64,000 nt of DNA from Sphingomonas sanguinis. GTDB taxonomy: Bacteria; Pseudomonadota; Alphaproteobacteria; Sphingomonadales; Sphingomonadaceae. The stretch lies in the NCBI RefSeq assembly GCF_001476905.1, contig NZ_LDTE01000010.1, forward strand, positions 62,001-126,000, written 5' to 3'. Shown here in pieces: positions 17,199-25,960 of the stretch. A model generated the notes under the pieces. It saw nothing but the letters and a program-made list of their open reading frames with translations, searched no databases and was not told the origin of the DNA. Made by a program: the position numbers and the translations under genes. Positions within the stretch are counted from its first letter, which is position 1; each line of letters opens with the position of its first letter.

Positions 17199-18680
17199 AT
17201 GGAGAAGCCGCGTCAGGGCTTTTGGGGGTTGTGGAACACCTCGTTCGGCTTTTTCGGCATCCAGATCGGCTTTGCCCTGCAAAACGCCAATGTCAGCCGC
17301 ATCTTCCAGTCGCTGGGCACCGCCGAAAAGGACCTCGCCTTTCTGTGGATCGCAGCACCGCTGACCGGGCTGCTGGTCCAGCCGGTGATCGGGCACTACA
17401 GCGACCGGACCTGGGGCCGGTTCGGGCGGCGGCGGCCTTACTTCCTAGCCGGAGCCGTGCTGGCGACGCTGGCGCTGGTTGGGATGCCCAATGCGGGCGG
17501 GCTGATCGGGGCGGCCCTGCTGCTCTGGCTGCTCGACGCGTCGCTCAACATATCCATGGAGCCGTTCCGCGCCTTTGTCGGCGACATGCTGCCCAGCCGC
17601 CAGCGGACGGCGGGTTATGCCTTCCAGACGGGCTTTATCGGCGCAGGCGCGGTCCTGGGGTCGCTGGCGCCGATGGTGCTGACCGATGTCTTCCATGTCG
17701 CCAATGTCGCCGGGCCGGGAGAGGTGCCGCCATCGGTACGCTACGGCTTCTATATCGGGGCCGCCGCGCTATTCACGGCGGTGCTCTGGACGGTCCTGAC
17801 GACCCGCGAATATTCGCCCGAGCAACTCGCCCGCTTTGCCGAAAGCGATGAGCGACAGGCCGGGCACAGCGATGCCGTACCGGCCAGCGGCATCCGTACG
17901 GCGCCCTTGTGGATCGTTGCGGGCCTCCTGATCGTCGCGGCGGTCAAATGGTTCGCCCTCGACAAGCCGGTCTATCTGCTCGGCGGCGGGGTGAGCGCCT
18001 TTGGGCTGGCCCAGATCGTCAGCGCCATGCTGGTGCGGGCGGGTAAGGGACAGAATGCGCTCAGCCAGATCCTGGCCGACCTTTCGGCCATGCCGTCCAC
18101 GATGAAGCGGCTGGCGCTGGTCCAGTTCTTCACCTGGTCGGCCCTGTTCATCATGTGGATCTACACCACGCCGATCGTCGCCGAGCGGGTCTTCCACACC
18201 ACCGACGCCAACAGCGCGGCGTTCAACGCCGGAGCGAACTGGGTCGGCGTCCTGTTCGCGGTCTATAGCGGGGTCGCGACGCTCTGGGCGTTCGCGCTGC
18301 CGCCGTTGGCGCGCGCGATCGGGCGGCGGAATACCCATGTTCTGGGCTTGCTGTGCGGGGCGGCGGGCTTTGCGTCGTTCCTGGTTATCCGCGACGCGTG
18401 GGTGCTGATGGGCGCGATGGTGCTGGTCGGCATCGCCTGGGCCTCGATCCTGACCATGCCCTACGCGATACTGTCGGCGGCGCTACCGGCAGAAAAGCTG
18501 GGCATCTACATGGGCTTGTTCAACATCTTCATCGTGCTGCCGCAGCTGATCGTGTCGTCGATCATGGGGGCGGTGGTGGTTCACTTCTTTCCGCACGACA
18601 TCGTTTGGACGATGGCCATCGCGGCGGGCGTGATGGGCTTGGCGGCGCTGGCGATGCTGCGGGTCGCTCGGGATGCCTAG
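17199..18680 (+). CDS. malY: MFS sugar importer of the SLC45/sucrose-maltose type (MalY-like)
   Basis: A 493-residue inner-membrane protein with about twelve hydrophobic segments and the MFS loop motif DRTWGRFGRRRPYF between segments 2 and 3. Its N-terminus (GFWGLWNTSFGFFGIQIGFA) is typical of the SLC45/plant-sucrose-carrier-like group, which in bacteria moves maltose or sucrose with protons. The start at 17199 has GGGAGGG four bases upstream. Position after the LacI gene and opposite the malA-type operon matches Caulobacter MalY. It ends tail-to-tail with the sensor kinase, their stop codons sharing CTAG. Confidence 0.88.
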   Translation: MEKPRQGFWGLWNTSFGFFGIQIGFALQNANVSRIFQSLGTAEKDLAFLWIAAPLTGLLVQPVIGHYSDRTWGRFGRRRPYFLAGAVLATLALVGMPNAGGLIGAALLLWLLDASLNISMEPFRAFVGDMLPSRQRTAGYAFQTGFIGAGAVLGSLAPMVLTDVFHVANVAGPGEVPPSVRYGFYIGAAALFTAVLWTVLTTREYSPEQLARFAESDERQAGHSDAVPASGIRTAPLWIVAGLLIVAAVKWFALDKPVYLLGGGVSAFGLAQIVSAMLVRAGKGQNALSQILADLSAMPSTMKRLALVQFFTWSALFIMWIYTTPIVAERVFHTTDANSAAFNAGANWVGVLFAVYSGVATLWAFALPPLARAIGRRNTHVLGLLCGAAGFASFLVIRDAWVLMGAMVLVGIAWASILTMPYAILSAALPAEKLGIYMGLFNIFIVLPQLIVSSIMGAVVVHFFPHDIVWTMAIAAGVMGLAALAMLRVARDA

Positions 18681-20014
18681 GAACGCGGCAGCGTGATCGT
18701 CGCCGCCAGCCCGCCTTCGGGCCGGTTGGCCAGCACGATATCGCCCCCCGCCTCGCGCACGATCGAACGGGCGAGCGCCAGGCCCAGACCGATCCCGCCC
18801 GTCTCGCGATTGCGTGAGGTTTCCAGGCGGGTGAAGGGATCGAACACCGTCTCCAGCTGATCGGGGGCGATGCCGGGACCGTCATCGGCCACCACGATCG
18901 CCACCCGGTCGGCGCGCGCATCGATGCGGACATCGGCCGACTGGCCATATTTGACCGCATTCTCGATCAGGTTGCGCACCGCGCGCCGCATCAGCGTAGG
19001 GCGTAGCTTCAGCCGCAGCCGCCCGCCTTCCTCGAAGGTCACGTCCTGGCCCAGATCATGGAAGTCGGCGACGACCGCATCGACCAGCGCGCTCAGGTCG
19101 ACATCGGTCTCCATCTCGCTGGGCCGTCCCATCCGCGCGAGCGAGAGGATGTCCTCCAGCGTCTTGTTCATCTCGGCGATGGTATCGGCCATGCGCAGCC
19201 GATCCTGCTCGTCCTCGACCGACTCGATACGGACACGCAGGGCGGCAAGCGGGGTGCGCAGGTCGTGGCCGATCGCGCCCAGCATCCGGTCCTTCTCGTC
19301 CAGCATCGCTCCGATCCTGAGGCGCAGCGCATTGAAAGCGGCGATCAGGCCGGACACGTCGAGCGGCCCCTGTTCGGGGATCGGCTCGCCCCGTTCGCGC
19401 GGGTCGAAGCGCTCGGCCGCCCGGGTCAGGTCACGCAACGGGCGGGAGATACGGCGCCCGATCCACAGCACCGGCAATAGGATGATGCCGTAGAGGATCA
19501 GCGTCTGGGTAATCAGTCGCCAGACGATGAACAGTCCGTCATGCGGCCAGCCCGACCGGGTCACGAACCAACCCATTTTGGGCGTCTCGATCGCGATCAG
19601 CAATTCGTCGACCGGATGGCGGTTGCGGTCGAACCGGCGGCGCGGCCAGTCGAATTCGGCGGTGTTGAAGGGGCGGATGCCCGTCACGACTTGCAGGACG
19701 GGATGGCCCAGCTCCTTCATCCCCTCGCGCACCACGGTTTCGACTGCGGCCACGCGGGGGAGACCGGGCTTGACCGGGTTGGACGGGACGCGCCGCACCC
19801 GCCCGCGATCCGCCCCGGGGCCGCGCCCCATGGCGCTTCGCTCGACCGCGTCGTTCAGCCGGGCGACGGCGGGGCCCGTCACCTGTTCGAGGATCAACGA
19901 GCGCCGCTCACTGAGCAGCAGCGTGAAGCTGATCGCCTGCGCGAGGAACAGGGCGATGGCGATCAGCAGCGCCATTTGGGCCGCGAGCCGACGCGGCCAC
20001 AGACGCAGCGTCAC
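18677..20014 (-). CDS. sensor histidine kinase (EnvZ/PmrB-like)
   Basis: A 445-residue two-component sensor. It has two membrane segments (about 13-33 and 165-185) around a periplasmic loop, a HAMP linker (RRISRPLRDLTRAAERF), the H-box IGHDLRTPL with His250, an N-box (NLIENAVKYG) and G-boxes (DDGPGIAP, GGIGLGLALARS). It should phosphorylate the response regulator encoded just before it; its GTG start overlaps that gene's TGA (GTGA). The periplasmic loop is rich in Arg and Pro and matches no sensor domain I recognise, so the signal is unknown. Confidence 0.9.
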   Translation of the reverse strand: MTLRLWPRRLAAQMALLIAIALFLAQAISFTLLLSERRSLILEQVTGPAVARLNDAVERSAMGRGPGADRGRVRRVPSNPVKPGLPRVAAVETVVREGMKELGHPVLQVVTGIRPFNTAEFDWPRRRFDRNRHPVDELLIAIETPKMGWFVTRSGWPHDGLFIVWRLITQTLILYGIILLPVLWIGRRISRPLRDLTRAAERFDPRERGEPIPEQGPLDVSGLIAAFNALRLRIGAMLDEKDRMLGAIGHDLRTPLAALRVRIESVEDEQDRLRMADTIAEMNKTLEDILSLARMGRPSEMETDVDLSALVDAVVADFHDLGQDVTFEEGGRLRLKLRPTLMRRAVRNLIENAVKYGQSADVRIDARADRVAIVVADDGPGIAPDQLETVFDPFTRLETSRNRETGGIGLGLALARSIVREAGGDIVLANRPEGGLAATITLPRS

Positions 20015-20730
20015 AGGCGGGTGACCTCGGCGGCGAGCGTGTAGCCGCCGCCCCAGACCGTCTTGATGATCTCGGGCGATTTCGGGTCCGCCTCGATCTT
20101 GCGGCGCAACCGGCTGACCTGGTTGTCGATCGCGCGGTCGAAGGCGGCGGCCTCGCGCCCTTGCGTCAGGTCGAGCAGCTGGTCACGCGTCAGCACCTGG
20201 CGCGGTCGGCTGACCAGCGCGAGGAGCAGGTTATATTCGCCGGTCGACAGCATGACCGACACGCCTTCACGGTCGACCAGCGAGCGCTCGCCCGATTTCA
20301 GCACCCAGCCCGCAAAGGCGTAGGACCCGCTGTCCGGCGCATGGTGGCGGGCACCCCCGGCTTGGGTCCGGCGCAGCACCACCTTGGCCCGCGTCGCCAG
20401 TTCGCGTGGCGAGAAGGGTTTCACGACATAATCGTCCGCGCCCATCTCCAGCCCGACGATGCGGTCGGTCTCCTCGGCGCGGGCGGTCAGCAGGATGACC
20501 GGCACCTCGCTGGTCGCCGCGATATGGCGGCACAGGCTCAGCCCGTCCTCGCCCGGCATCATGATGTCGAGGATGACGAGGTCGATCGCATAGGCGGCCA
20601 GGCGCGTACGGGCCGAGGCGGCATCGCCCGCCTGGGTCACGCGAAAGCCCTGCTTGGTCAGATAGACGGCCAGCGGCTCACGGATCGAACGCTCGTCGTC
20701 GACGAGCAGCAAATGCGGCGTATCGGACAT
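20011..20730 (-). CDS. OmpR-family response regulator
   Basis: A 239-residue regulator with a receiver domain (acidic VDDE, phospho-acceptor Asp55 in LVILDIMMPGEDG, conserved Lys in VVKPFS) and an OmpR-type winged helix (LSTGEYNLLLALVSRPRQVL, then VSRLRRKIE). It pairs with the kinase gene through a GTGA overlap. ATG 20730 starts the conserved MSDTPHLLLVDDE. No ribosome site precedes it (the upstream bases are pyrimidine-rich), so a leaderless transcript is possible. An earlier ATG at 20748 would add six residues. Confidence 0.92.
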   Translation of the reverse strand: MSDTPHLLLVDDERSIREPLAVYLTKQGFRVTQAGDAASARTRLAAYAIDLVILDIMMPGEDGLSLCRHIAATSEVPVILLTARAEETDRIVGLEMGADDYVVKPFSPRELATRAKVVLRRTQAGGARHHAPDSGSYAFAGWVLKSGERSLVDREGVSVMLSTGEYNLLLALVSRPRQVLTRDQLLDLTQGREAAAFDRAIDNQVSRLRRKIEADPKSPEIIKTVWGGGYTLAAEVTRL

Positions 20731-20738
20731 AGGGCAGG

Positions 20739-20766
20739 GGTCTAGCATGGCGGATGGGCCTAGCAA
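20739..20766 (-). promoter_or_regulatory. candidate promoter of the two-component operon
   Basis: On the minus strand TTGCTA (20766-20761) and TAGACC (20744-20739) are 16 bases apart. The ATG at 20730 follows eight bases after the second element, which would place the transcript start at or next to the start codon. Confidence 0.35.
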
Positions 20767-20800
20767 GCGGGACGACCGGTGGGAGAATCGGTCGCCCCGC
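20767..20800 (-). terminator. hairpin after the EF-hand gene
   Basis: GCGGGACGACCG (20767-20778) pairs with CGGTCGCCCCGC (20789-20800) with one G-T pair and a 10-base loop. It lies just after the EF-hand stop and is followed on the minus strand by TTGCT. It probably separates that gene from the response regulator. Confidence 0.55.
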
Positions 20801-20808
20801 TTGTCGGC

Positions 20809-21303
20809 TCAGTCGTCCTGTCCGGCAGGCTGAGCGGCGGGCGGCACGTCGCCCTGGGGGCGGCGACCGAAACGGGGCGCGGCGGCGCGCTCGGCCGCGT
20901 CGATCTTGCCGTCGTGATTGGTGTCGAGACGGTCGAACATCGCCAGCGCGCGGGCGCGGAAAGCCTCGGCGGTCACCGGCCGGGGCGCGGGGCGATCGGG
21001 ACGACCGGCGCGCTCGCCGCCTCCGCCGCCGCCCCGACGCGCTTGCCATTCGGCACGCCGCTGTTCGCGGTACGCCTGCATCTCCTGCGCAGAAATGGTG
21101 CCGTCATGATCGGTGTCCATCGCGGCAAAGCGCTGGTCGGCGGCGGCCATCACCGCGGCGCGGGTGATGTTGCCTTCGGCATCGGGGCGGACGCCCATCA
21201 TGCCACCACCCCCGTGCGGGGGCGAGGGTGCGTCGGTCTGCGCCTGGGCGGCGGTGGCGGCCAGCATGGTGAGCAGGGAAAGGCCGATCAGGGTCTTTCG
21301 CAT
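20809..21303 (-). CDS. exported EF-hand calcium-binding protein
   Basis: A 164-residue protein with a signal peptide (MRKTLIGLSLLTMLAATAAQA) and two canonical EF-hand loops, DTDHDGTISAQEM and DTNHDGKIDAAER, each with Asp at loop positions 1, 3 and 5. The loops are joined by an Arg/Gly/Pro-rich stretch with a run of six glycines. It should be a periplasmic or secreted calcium-binding protein, and such proteins are common in sphingomonads. ATG 21303 is preceded by AGAGGA. It lies ahead of the two-component pair on the same strand but a terminator-like hairpin separates them. Whether calcium is the signal for that system is unknown. Confidence 0.85.
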   Translation of the reverse strand: MRKTLIGLSLLTMLAATAAQAQTDAPSPPHGGGGMMGVRPDAEGNITRAAVMAAADQRFAAMDTDHDGTISAQEMQAYREQRRAEWQARRGGGGGGERAGRPDRPAPRPVTAEAFRARALAMFDRLDTNHDGKIDAAERAAAPRFGRRPQGDVPPAAQPAGQDD

Positions 21304-21421
21304 GGGTTGGGCATCCTCTGGGCGGCAAGGGTGAAGTCCCTTCCGAATGGTCACCCTTTTGCCCCGCGCCTGTCGCCCGATCATGTCGCGCATCCCCCGC
21401 ATTTGTCGCAAATTGTGCGAC

Positions 21422-22663
21422 TCAGCCGAGCAGCCGGTCGTCGAACATGCCGTAGAGGATCGTCGAGGCATATAGCGCGATCGCCTGGGGACGCTCCATG
21501 GTGCTCGCCCATTTGCGCATGTCGAAGGCGGCATTCTGGATCGCCATCAGCGCCTGGGCCGCGATCAGCGCATCGACCGCGCGCATCGATCCTTCGCCCA
21601 CGCCGTCCATGATCGTGCCCGCATAGCGCCGGGCGATGCGGTTGGACCGCTCGACCATCTGGGAACGGACCTCCCCCGATAGGCTGGATAGCGCGCTGGT
21701 GCGCAGAAGCGGCCCACGCTCGGCGAACTGAATGTCGAGCAGCGTGGCGATAGCGCTCGACAGGCGGTGCCAATGGCTGCCCCCCGCCGCATCGGCCAGC
21801 TGCTGCGCGGCGGTGATCGTATCGAAGCTGCGGCGGTAACAGGCGGCGACCAGATCGTCCTTGGCATCGAGATGGTGGTAGAAGCTGCCCTTGGTGACGT
21901 TCAGCTCGGACGCGATGCGCGTGACGCTGGCCCCGCGATAGCCCAGCTGGTTGATCAGCCGTGTCGCGGCGAGCAGAAACGCCTCGCGCCCCGGCTCGGT
22001 GCCGGAACCCTGGCGCGCTTCCAGATCGAGCATGGTGGGCGACCAGGTGGAGCCCGGCGCAGCGATGCCGCTGGTCAGGACATCGAGCAGCCGTTCCTCC
22101 ACCCGCGCATATTGGTCGGGCTCGTAGCGGACCAGCCAGATCGGCAGCCAGAAGGTGTTCTCCAGCAGCACATGCGCGCGTGCCCCATACAGGTCGGTAT
22201 GCGCGCGGCTGGCAGCGGGGCCCCAAAGGCTGCGCGTGGCGCGGAACACCTTTTGCCAGCCAGCCATCAACCGGCCGCGGATCGGCTCCTCCATGGCCCG
22301 CAGGTCGGACAGCACGGCAAAGGGCGTTTCCTCGCCCCGTTCGATCCGGGCGAGGCGCGCCATGTTGATCGCCAGATAGCGGGCGACGCGCGCCTGAGGC
22401 GTAGCCTCCGCCGCCGCTTCGGTCAGCATCTCCAGCAGGCGATCCAGCGTATGCTCGAACGCCGCCGCCGCCAGTTCTTCCTTGCGGCGGAAATAATAGG
22501 TGACGCTGGTGGTATTCAGCCCGACGCGCCTTGCGACATCGGCAAAGGTCATGCCCTTGGCCGATTGCTCGTTGATCGCCTGCGCCGCCGCCGCCAATAT
22601 GGCGTCGCGTTTCTGACGAAAACGCTCGGTATTCTGTCCTTCACCGACGGGCATCGCCGTCAT
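21422..22663 (-). CDS. tandem double TetR regulator
   Basis: A 413-residue protein, about twice normal TetR length, with two complete TetR DNA-binding domains. The first is near residues 15-60 (FADVARRVGLNTTSVTYYFR), the second near 225-275 (VTRIASELNVTKGSFYHHLD). Each is followed by a helical ligand-binding region. A single chain would act like a covalent TetR dimer with two non-identical heads, able to bind asymmetric operators. I see no frameshift or stop between the halves. Targets are unknown; neither neighbour gene is divergently adjacent. Fusion proteins of this kind are known in alphaproteobacteria but poorly characterised. Confidence 0.85.
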   Translation of the reverse strand: MTAMPVGEGQNTERFRQKRDAILAAAAQAINEQSAKGMTFADVARRVGLNTTSVTYYFRRKEELAAAAFEHTLDRLLEMLTEAAAEATPQARVARYLAINMARLARIERGEETPFAVLSDLRAMEEPIRGRLMAGWQKVFRATRSLWGPAASRAHTDLYGARAHVLLENTFWLPIWLVRYEPDQYARVEERLLDVLTSGIAAPGSTWSPTMLDLEARQGSGTEPGREAFLLAATRLINQLGYRGASVTRIASELNVTKGSFYHHLDAKDDLVAACYRRSFDTITAAQQLADAAGGSHWHRLSSAIATLLDIQFAERGPLLRTSALSSLSGEVRSQMVERSNRIARRYAGTIMDGVGEGSMRAVDALIAAQALMAIQNAAFDMRKWASTMERPQAIALYASTILYGMFDDRLLG

Positions 22664-22868
22664 CTGTCGTCATCCCCTCGCTCGTCCGCGAGGCATCCTG
22701 CGCCGCACGGATGGCTGTATTAAAAGAAAAAGTATCGCCGGTCACCGGGCTTTCGCAGGTTGAGGCACGGAAAAGCCGAGCGGACCTGCGCGCCATCAAA
22801 AAGAGGGTATGGCCGAAGCGGGGTCAGTTGGTCCGCGTGATCGGCCTGTCCCGGGCTTTCCAAGCCGC

Positions 22869-23771
22869 TTAGGCGTCAACGGAACTGGAGGAGCGCAGGC
22901 GGATCAGCCCCTCTTGCGCGACGCTGGCCACCAGCCGCCCGTCCGCTGAGAAGATGCGCCCCCGGTTGAACCCGCGCGCATGGCCCGCCCAGGGGCTGTC
23001 GGTCGTGTAGAGCAGCCATTCGTTGGCGCGAAACGGCTCGTGCAGCCACAGCGCATGGTCGAGGCTGGCGGTCTGCATGTCGTCGATCAGCCAGTTCACC
23101 CCATGCGGCAGGGTCGAGGTGCCGAGCAGTGCGAAGTCGCTGGCATAGGCCAGGACGGCCCGGTGCAGCGCGGGGTCGTCGCCGATCGGTGCGACCAGGC
23201 GAAACCAGATCGCTTGGGTGGGGTCGCGCGGCTCGGGTGTGAGCATCTGGCGCGGGTCGACGGGGCGCAGCTCGATCGGGCGTGGACGCTGGAGAAAAGC
23301 GCGGAGTGGAGCCGGAACCTGGTCGCCCAGCCGCGCCAGCAATTCACGCTCCGGCGTCAGCGTGTCGGGCGCGGGCACGTCGGGCATCGCATCCTGATGA
23401 TGCAGCCCCTCTTCGGGCGTCTGGAACGAGCAGGCCAGGTTCAGGATCGGCTTGCCCTTCTGCATCGCGATCACGCGGCGGGTGGCGAAGCTGCGTCCCT
23501 CGAAATCGCGCTCGACGCGGTAGAGTATGGGATAGCGCTCGTCGCCGGGCCGCATGAAATAGGCGTGGAGCGAGTGGGCGGTGCGCGGGGCCTCGGTCGA
23601 TCGCTGCGCCGCCTGCAGCGCCTGGGCGATCACCTGTCCGCCGAACACGCGACCCTCGCCGCCGGGCTTTCTGGCGCCGCGATACAGGTCGGTGTCGATC
23701 TCCTCGACATCGAGCAGGGCGACAAGGCCCTGTGCCAGTGCTTCGGGGGAGGGGAGCGTTCGGTCGGTCAT
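22869..23771 (-). CDS. tesB: acyl-CoA thioesterase II
   Basis: A 300-residue double-hotdog thioesterase that hydrolyses medium- and long-chain acyl-CoA to free acid and CoA in the cytoplasm. The residues matching the TesB catalytic set are Asp212 (YASDFALLGTS), Thr234 (MQTASLDHALW) and Gln286 (VAQEGLI). N-terminal motifs GGQVIAQALQAA and HSLHAYFMRPG are typical. Length equals the family norm. It stands alone: the 205 bases between it and the TetR gene (22664-22868) contain no gene that I can see. Confidence 0.93.
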   Translation of the reverse strand: MTDRTLPSPEALAQGLVALLDVEEIDTDLYRGARKPGGEGRVFGGQVIAQALQAAQRSTEAPRTAHSLHAYFMRPGDERYPILYRVERDFEGRSFATRRVIAMQKGKPILNLACSFQTPEEGLHHQDAMPDVPAPDTLTPERELLARLGDQVPAPLRAFLQRPRPIELRPVDPRQMLTPEPRDPTQAIWFRLVAPIGDDPALHRAVLAYASDFALLGTSTLPHGVNWLIDDMQTASLDHALWLHEPFRANEWLLYTTDSPWAGHARGFNRGRIFSADGRLVASVAQEGLIRLRSSSSVDA

Positions 23772-23894
23772 CCCCAGGGTGATGGTTGCCGCTCACGTAA
23801 ACGTCAATGGGGTGTGGCGGGTGGAAAGATACTTTCGCGGCCCGGAACGCGTCGCTACACCAAGGGCGTCGATCAAGGGTGGTTGGAGTAGGCG

Positions 23895-24071
23895 ATGGAC
23901 GCGTTGAACGAAGATGGTGCCTCGGAACGGGCCGAACTGCATTTTCTGGCGGCATTGACCGACGAATTGATGCGTCACCTGATGGATGCGGGCGTCCTGT
24001 CCCGGACCCAGCTTCAGTCGATCGAAAATGCCGTGGCGGAGCGTACCGGGGGTATCCCGCGCGCCTGGTAA
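23895..24071 (+). CDS. 58-aa hypothetical protein
   Basis: A short frame with ATG 23895, TAA 24069-24071 and GGAG ten bases upstream. The product is acidic and helical (ELHFLAALTDELMRHLMDAG, then LSRTQLQSIENAVAERTGG) and ends IPRAW. It has no signal peptide, membrane segment or recognised family. Codon use looks like the neighbours. It is divergent from tesB and 102 bases ahead of the AI-2E family gene. The call rests on a plausible start and protein-like composition. Confidence 0.5.
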   Translation: MDALNEDGASERAELHFLAALTDELMRHLMDAGVLSRTQLQSIENAVAERTGGIPRAW

Positions 24072-24128
24072 GAGCCGGCCTGGAACCGGGTCGGGACAAT
24101 CATGACATAAACGTCATCTTCCTGCGAC

Positions 24129-24163
24129 GTTAGCGGCTTTTCTGGACGGGGAAAGCCGCTAAC
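24129..24163 (+). promoter_or_regulatory. perfect 12-bp hairpin at the start of the AI-2E family gene
   Basis: GTTAGCGGCTTT (24129-24140) and AAAGCCGCTAAC (24152-24163) are exact inverted repeats with an 11-base loop. The ATG at 24173 follows nine bases later. No T-run follows, so it is not a standard terminator. It could control translation, terminate the 58-aa ORF transcript weakly, or be a protein-binding site. Confidence 0.6.
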
Positions 24164-24172
24164 GTGTCCGCC

Positions 24173-25393
24173 ATGAGTGACGCGCAAGACGACCCGGTCG
24201 AAAAAATTCGGACAGATGGTGATTCGGTCCTGGGGCTGCCGGTCGGCATGGGGTCTCGGGATGCGGTACGGATCGCGATGCGGCGCGATCGGCTGCTGGC
24301 CGGGTTGACGCTGACGGCCGGGGCAGGCTTCGTCCTGGCGCTGCCTTTCGCGCTGAAGGAGGGGGCGGAGTTCTTCCTGCCGCTGACCACCGCGCTGGTC
24401 ATCGCCATCGCGCTGGTCCCGATCCTGGAGTGGCTGGAGCGGCGGCGCGTGCCTTCGGCGGTGGCGGCGCTGATGTGTGTGCTGCTGTTCCTGATCGTCG
24501 CCAATGTCGCGCTGGCCGCGATCATCGTGCCTGCGACCGATTTCTTCCGCCTGCTGCCCAGCCGGATCGGGCGCATCCAGGACAATCTGGCTCCGCTGCT
24601 CGACCTGTATTCCAGCCTCGAACGCTATGTGAACAAGGCGCTGCGCCAGGTCGCCACGACTCCGATCCGCCAGCCGCAGACCGCCGCCGTCTCACCGCCC
24701 AGTTCGATCTTGGAACTGGCGGCGACCTCCGCGCCCGGCCTGATCGTGCAGTTCCTGTTCGGTGTTCTCGTCGTCTTCTTCGTCCTGTCGGGCTGGACCC
24801 GGATGCGGCGCGAGACGATTCGCGGGCGGACCAGCTTCGACGGCGCGATGGCGACTGCGCGGGTGATCCAGGAGGTGGTGGACGACGTGTCCGCCTATCT
24901 GGGCACCATCACCATCATCAATCTGGCGCTGGGCGGCGCGGTGGCGGGGGCCTTGTCGCTGTTCGGCATGCCCTATCCGCTCATGTGGGGCGGTATCGTC
25001 GCGCTGCTGAACTATATTCCCTATTTCGGGCCGGTGATCGGCGCTCTGCTGCTCGCGGTCGGGGGCTTGATGACCTTCAGCGACATCTGGGTCGCGCTGG
25101 CGCCCCCCGCGATCATGTACGGCATGCACCTGATCGAGGCGAACCTGATCACCCCGTTGATCGTCGGGCATCGCCTGACCATCAGCCCGGTGCTGATCCT
25201 GGTTTCGCTGAGCTTCTGGGGATGGGTCTGGGGCACCACGGGCGCGCTGCTGGCCGTGCCACTGCTGATCATCCTCCAGACCGTGCTGAAGGCTGCCGGG
25301 AAGCCCGACATCGCAGGCTTCCTGTTCGAGCATGGCACGCTCACCCATCTCGACCGTGAAAGTGATCCGGCGGACGTTCCGCAAGAAAGTTGA
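24173..25393 (+). CDS. AI-2E / PerM family membrane protein
   Basis: A 406-residue inner-membrane protein with about eight hydrophobic segments and the family core LLNYIPYFGPVIGALLLAVGG. A long periplasmic or cytoplasmic helical region lies in the middle (about 120-200), and the C-terminal hydrophobic half includes HRLTISPVLILVSLSFWGW. Members have been proposed to export autoinducer-2 or other small molecules, or to act as Na+(Li+)/H+ antiporters; the substrate here is unknown. ATG 24173 is chosen; GTG 24164 is the alternative, and neither has a clear ribosome site outside the hairpin. Confidence 0.85.
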   Translation: MSDAQDDPVEKIRTDGDSVLGLPVGMGSRDAVRIAMRRDRLLAGLTLTAGAGFVLALPFALKEGAEFFLPLTTALVIAIALVPILEWLERRRVPSAVAALMCVLLFLIVANVALAAIIVPATDFFRLLPSRIGRIQDNLAPLLDLYSSLERYVNKALRQVATTPIRQPQTAAVSPPSSILELAATSAPGLIVQFLFGVLVVFFVLSGWTRMRRETIRGRTSFDGAMATARVIQEVVDDVSAYLGTITIINLALGGAVAGALSLFGMPYPLMWGGIVALLNYIPYFGPVIGALLLAVGGLMTFSDIWVALAPPAIMYGMHLIEANLITPLIVGHRLTISPVLILVSLSFWGWVWGTTGALLAVPLLIILQTVLKAAGKPDIAGFLFEHGTLTHLDRESDPADVPQES

Positions 25394-25402
25394 AATGATC
25401 CG

Positions 25403-25431
25403 TTGACAGGTCCGGGAGGCTCGCCTAGTTG
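25403..25431 (+). promoter_or_regulatory. tRNA-Asp promoter
   Basis: TTGACA (25403-25408), a 17-base spacer and TAGTTG (25426-25431) lie 19 bases ahead of the first tRNA-Asp. The spacing fits a housekeeping sigma-70 promoter. Confidence 0.6.
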
Positions 25432-25450
25432 GCGCGCCTCGACGCTTTCA

Positions 25451-25527
<77 letters not shown>

Positions 25528-25609
25528 TCCTCTTCAAGAGAATGGCTGAAAATGTCGAAATCCCCATTGGGGCCGGTGCTGACTTGGGTCGGCATCACAT
25601 GGCTTTCAA

Positions 25610-25681
<72 letters not shown>

Positions 25682-25686
<5 letters not shown>

Positions 25687-25706
25687 TCCTTCGGGATGGC
25701 GTTTTT
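25682..25706 (+). terminator. intrinsic terminator overlapping the tRNA-Asp 3' end
   Basis: CGCCATCC (25682-25689), loop TTCG and GGATGGCG (25694-25701) form an 8-bp stem followed by TTTTT. The 5' arm starts within the CGCCA tail of tRNA-Asp copy 2, so 3' processing and termination signals share bases. Confidence 0.85.
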
Positions 25707-25756
25707 CTTTGCCACCGCGCGAGGATGGCCCTCGCGTCCTCCCCATGCTGCGATCC

Positions 25757-25960
25757 TTAGCGTCGATCGCCCTCCATCCAGCGTAGCAGCGGCTTCATCG
25801 GCGTGATCCACACGATCCCCGCAACGATGTAGAACACCAGCTGCAGCACCCAATGCCACTGGCCGACCGTGCCGGAGAGGCTGACCACCAGCATCGCCCA
25901 GACGATGATGATCGCGACGATCAGCAGCATTCCGGCGGGTTTGCGCCAACTGGGGGTCAT
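25757..25960 (-). CDS. DUF2842 small membrane protein
   Basis: A 67-residue protein with two hydrophobic segments (GMLLIVAIIIVWAMLVVSL and LQLVFYIVAGIVWITP). It starts MTPSWRK and ends PLLRWMEGDRR, the pattern of the alphaproteobacterial DUF2842 family. ATG 25960 overlaps the stop of the 5-formyl-THF cyclo-ligase gene (ATGA); ATG 25972 would add four residues. Function is unknown. The link to the 6S RNA/cyclo-ligase transcript is a matter of position. Confidence 0.8.
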   Translation of the reverse strand: MTPSWRKPAGMLLIVAIIIVWAMLVVSLSGTVGQWHWVLQLVFYIVAGIVWITPMKPLLRWMEGDRR

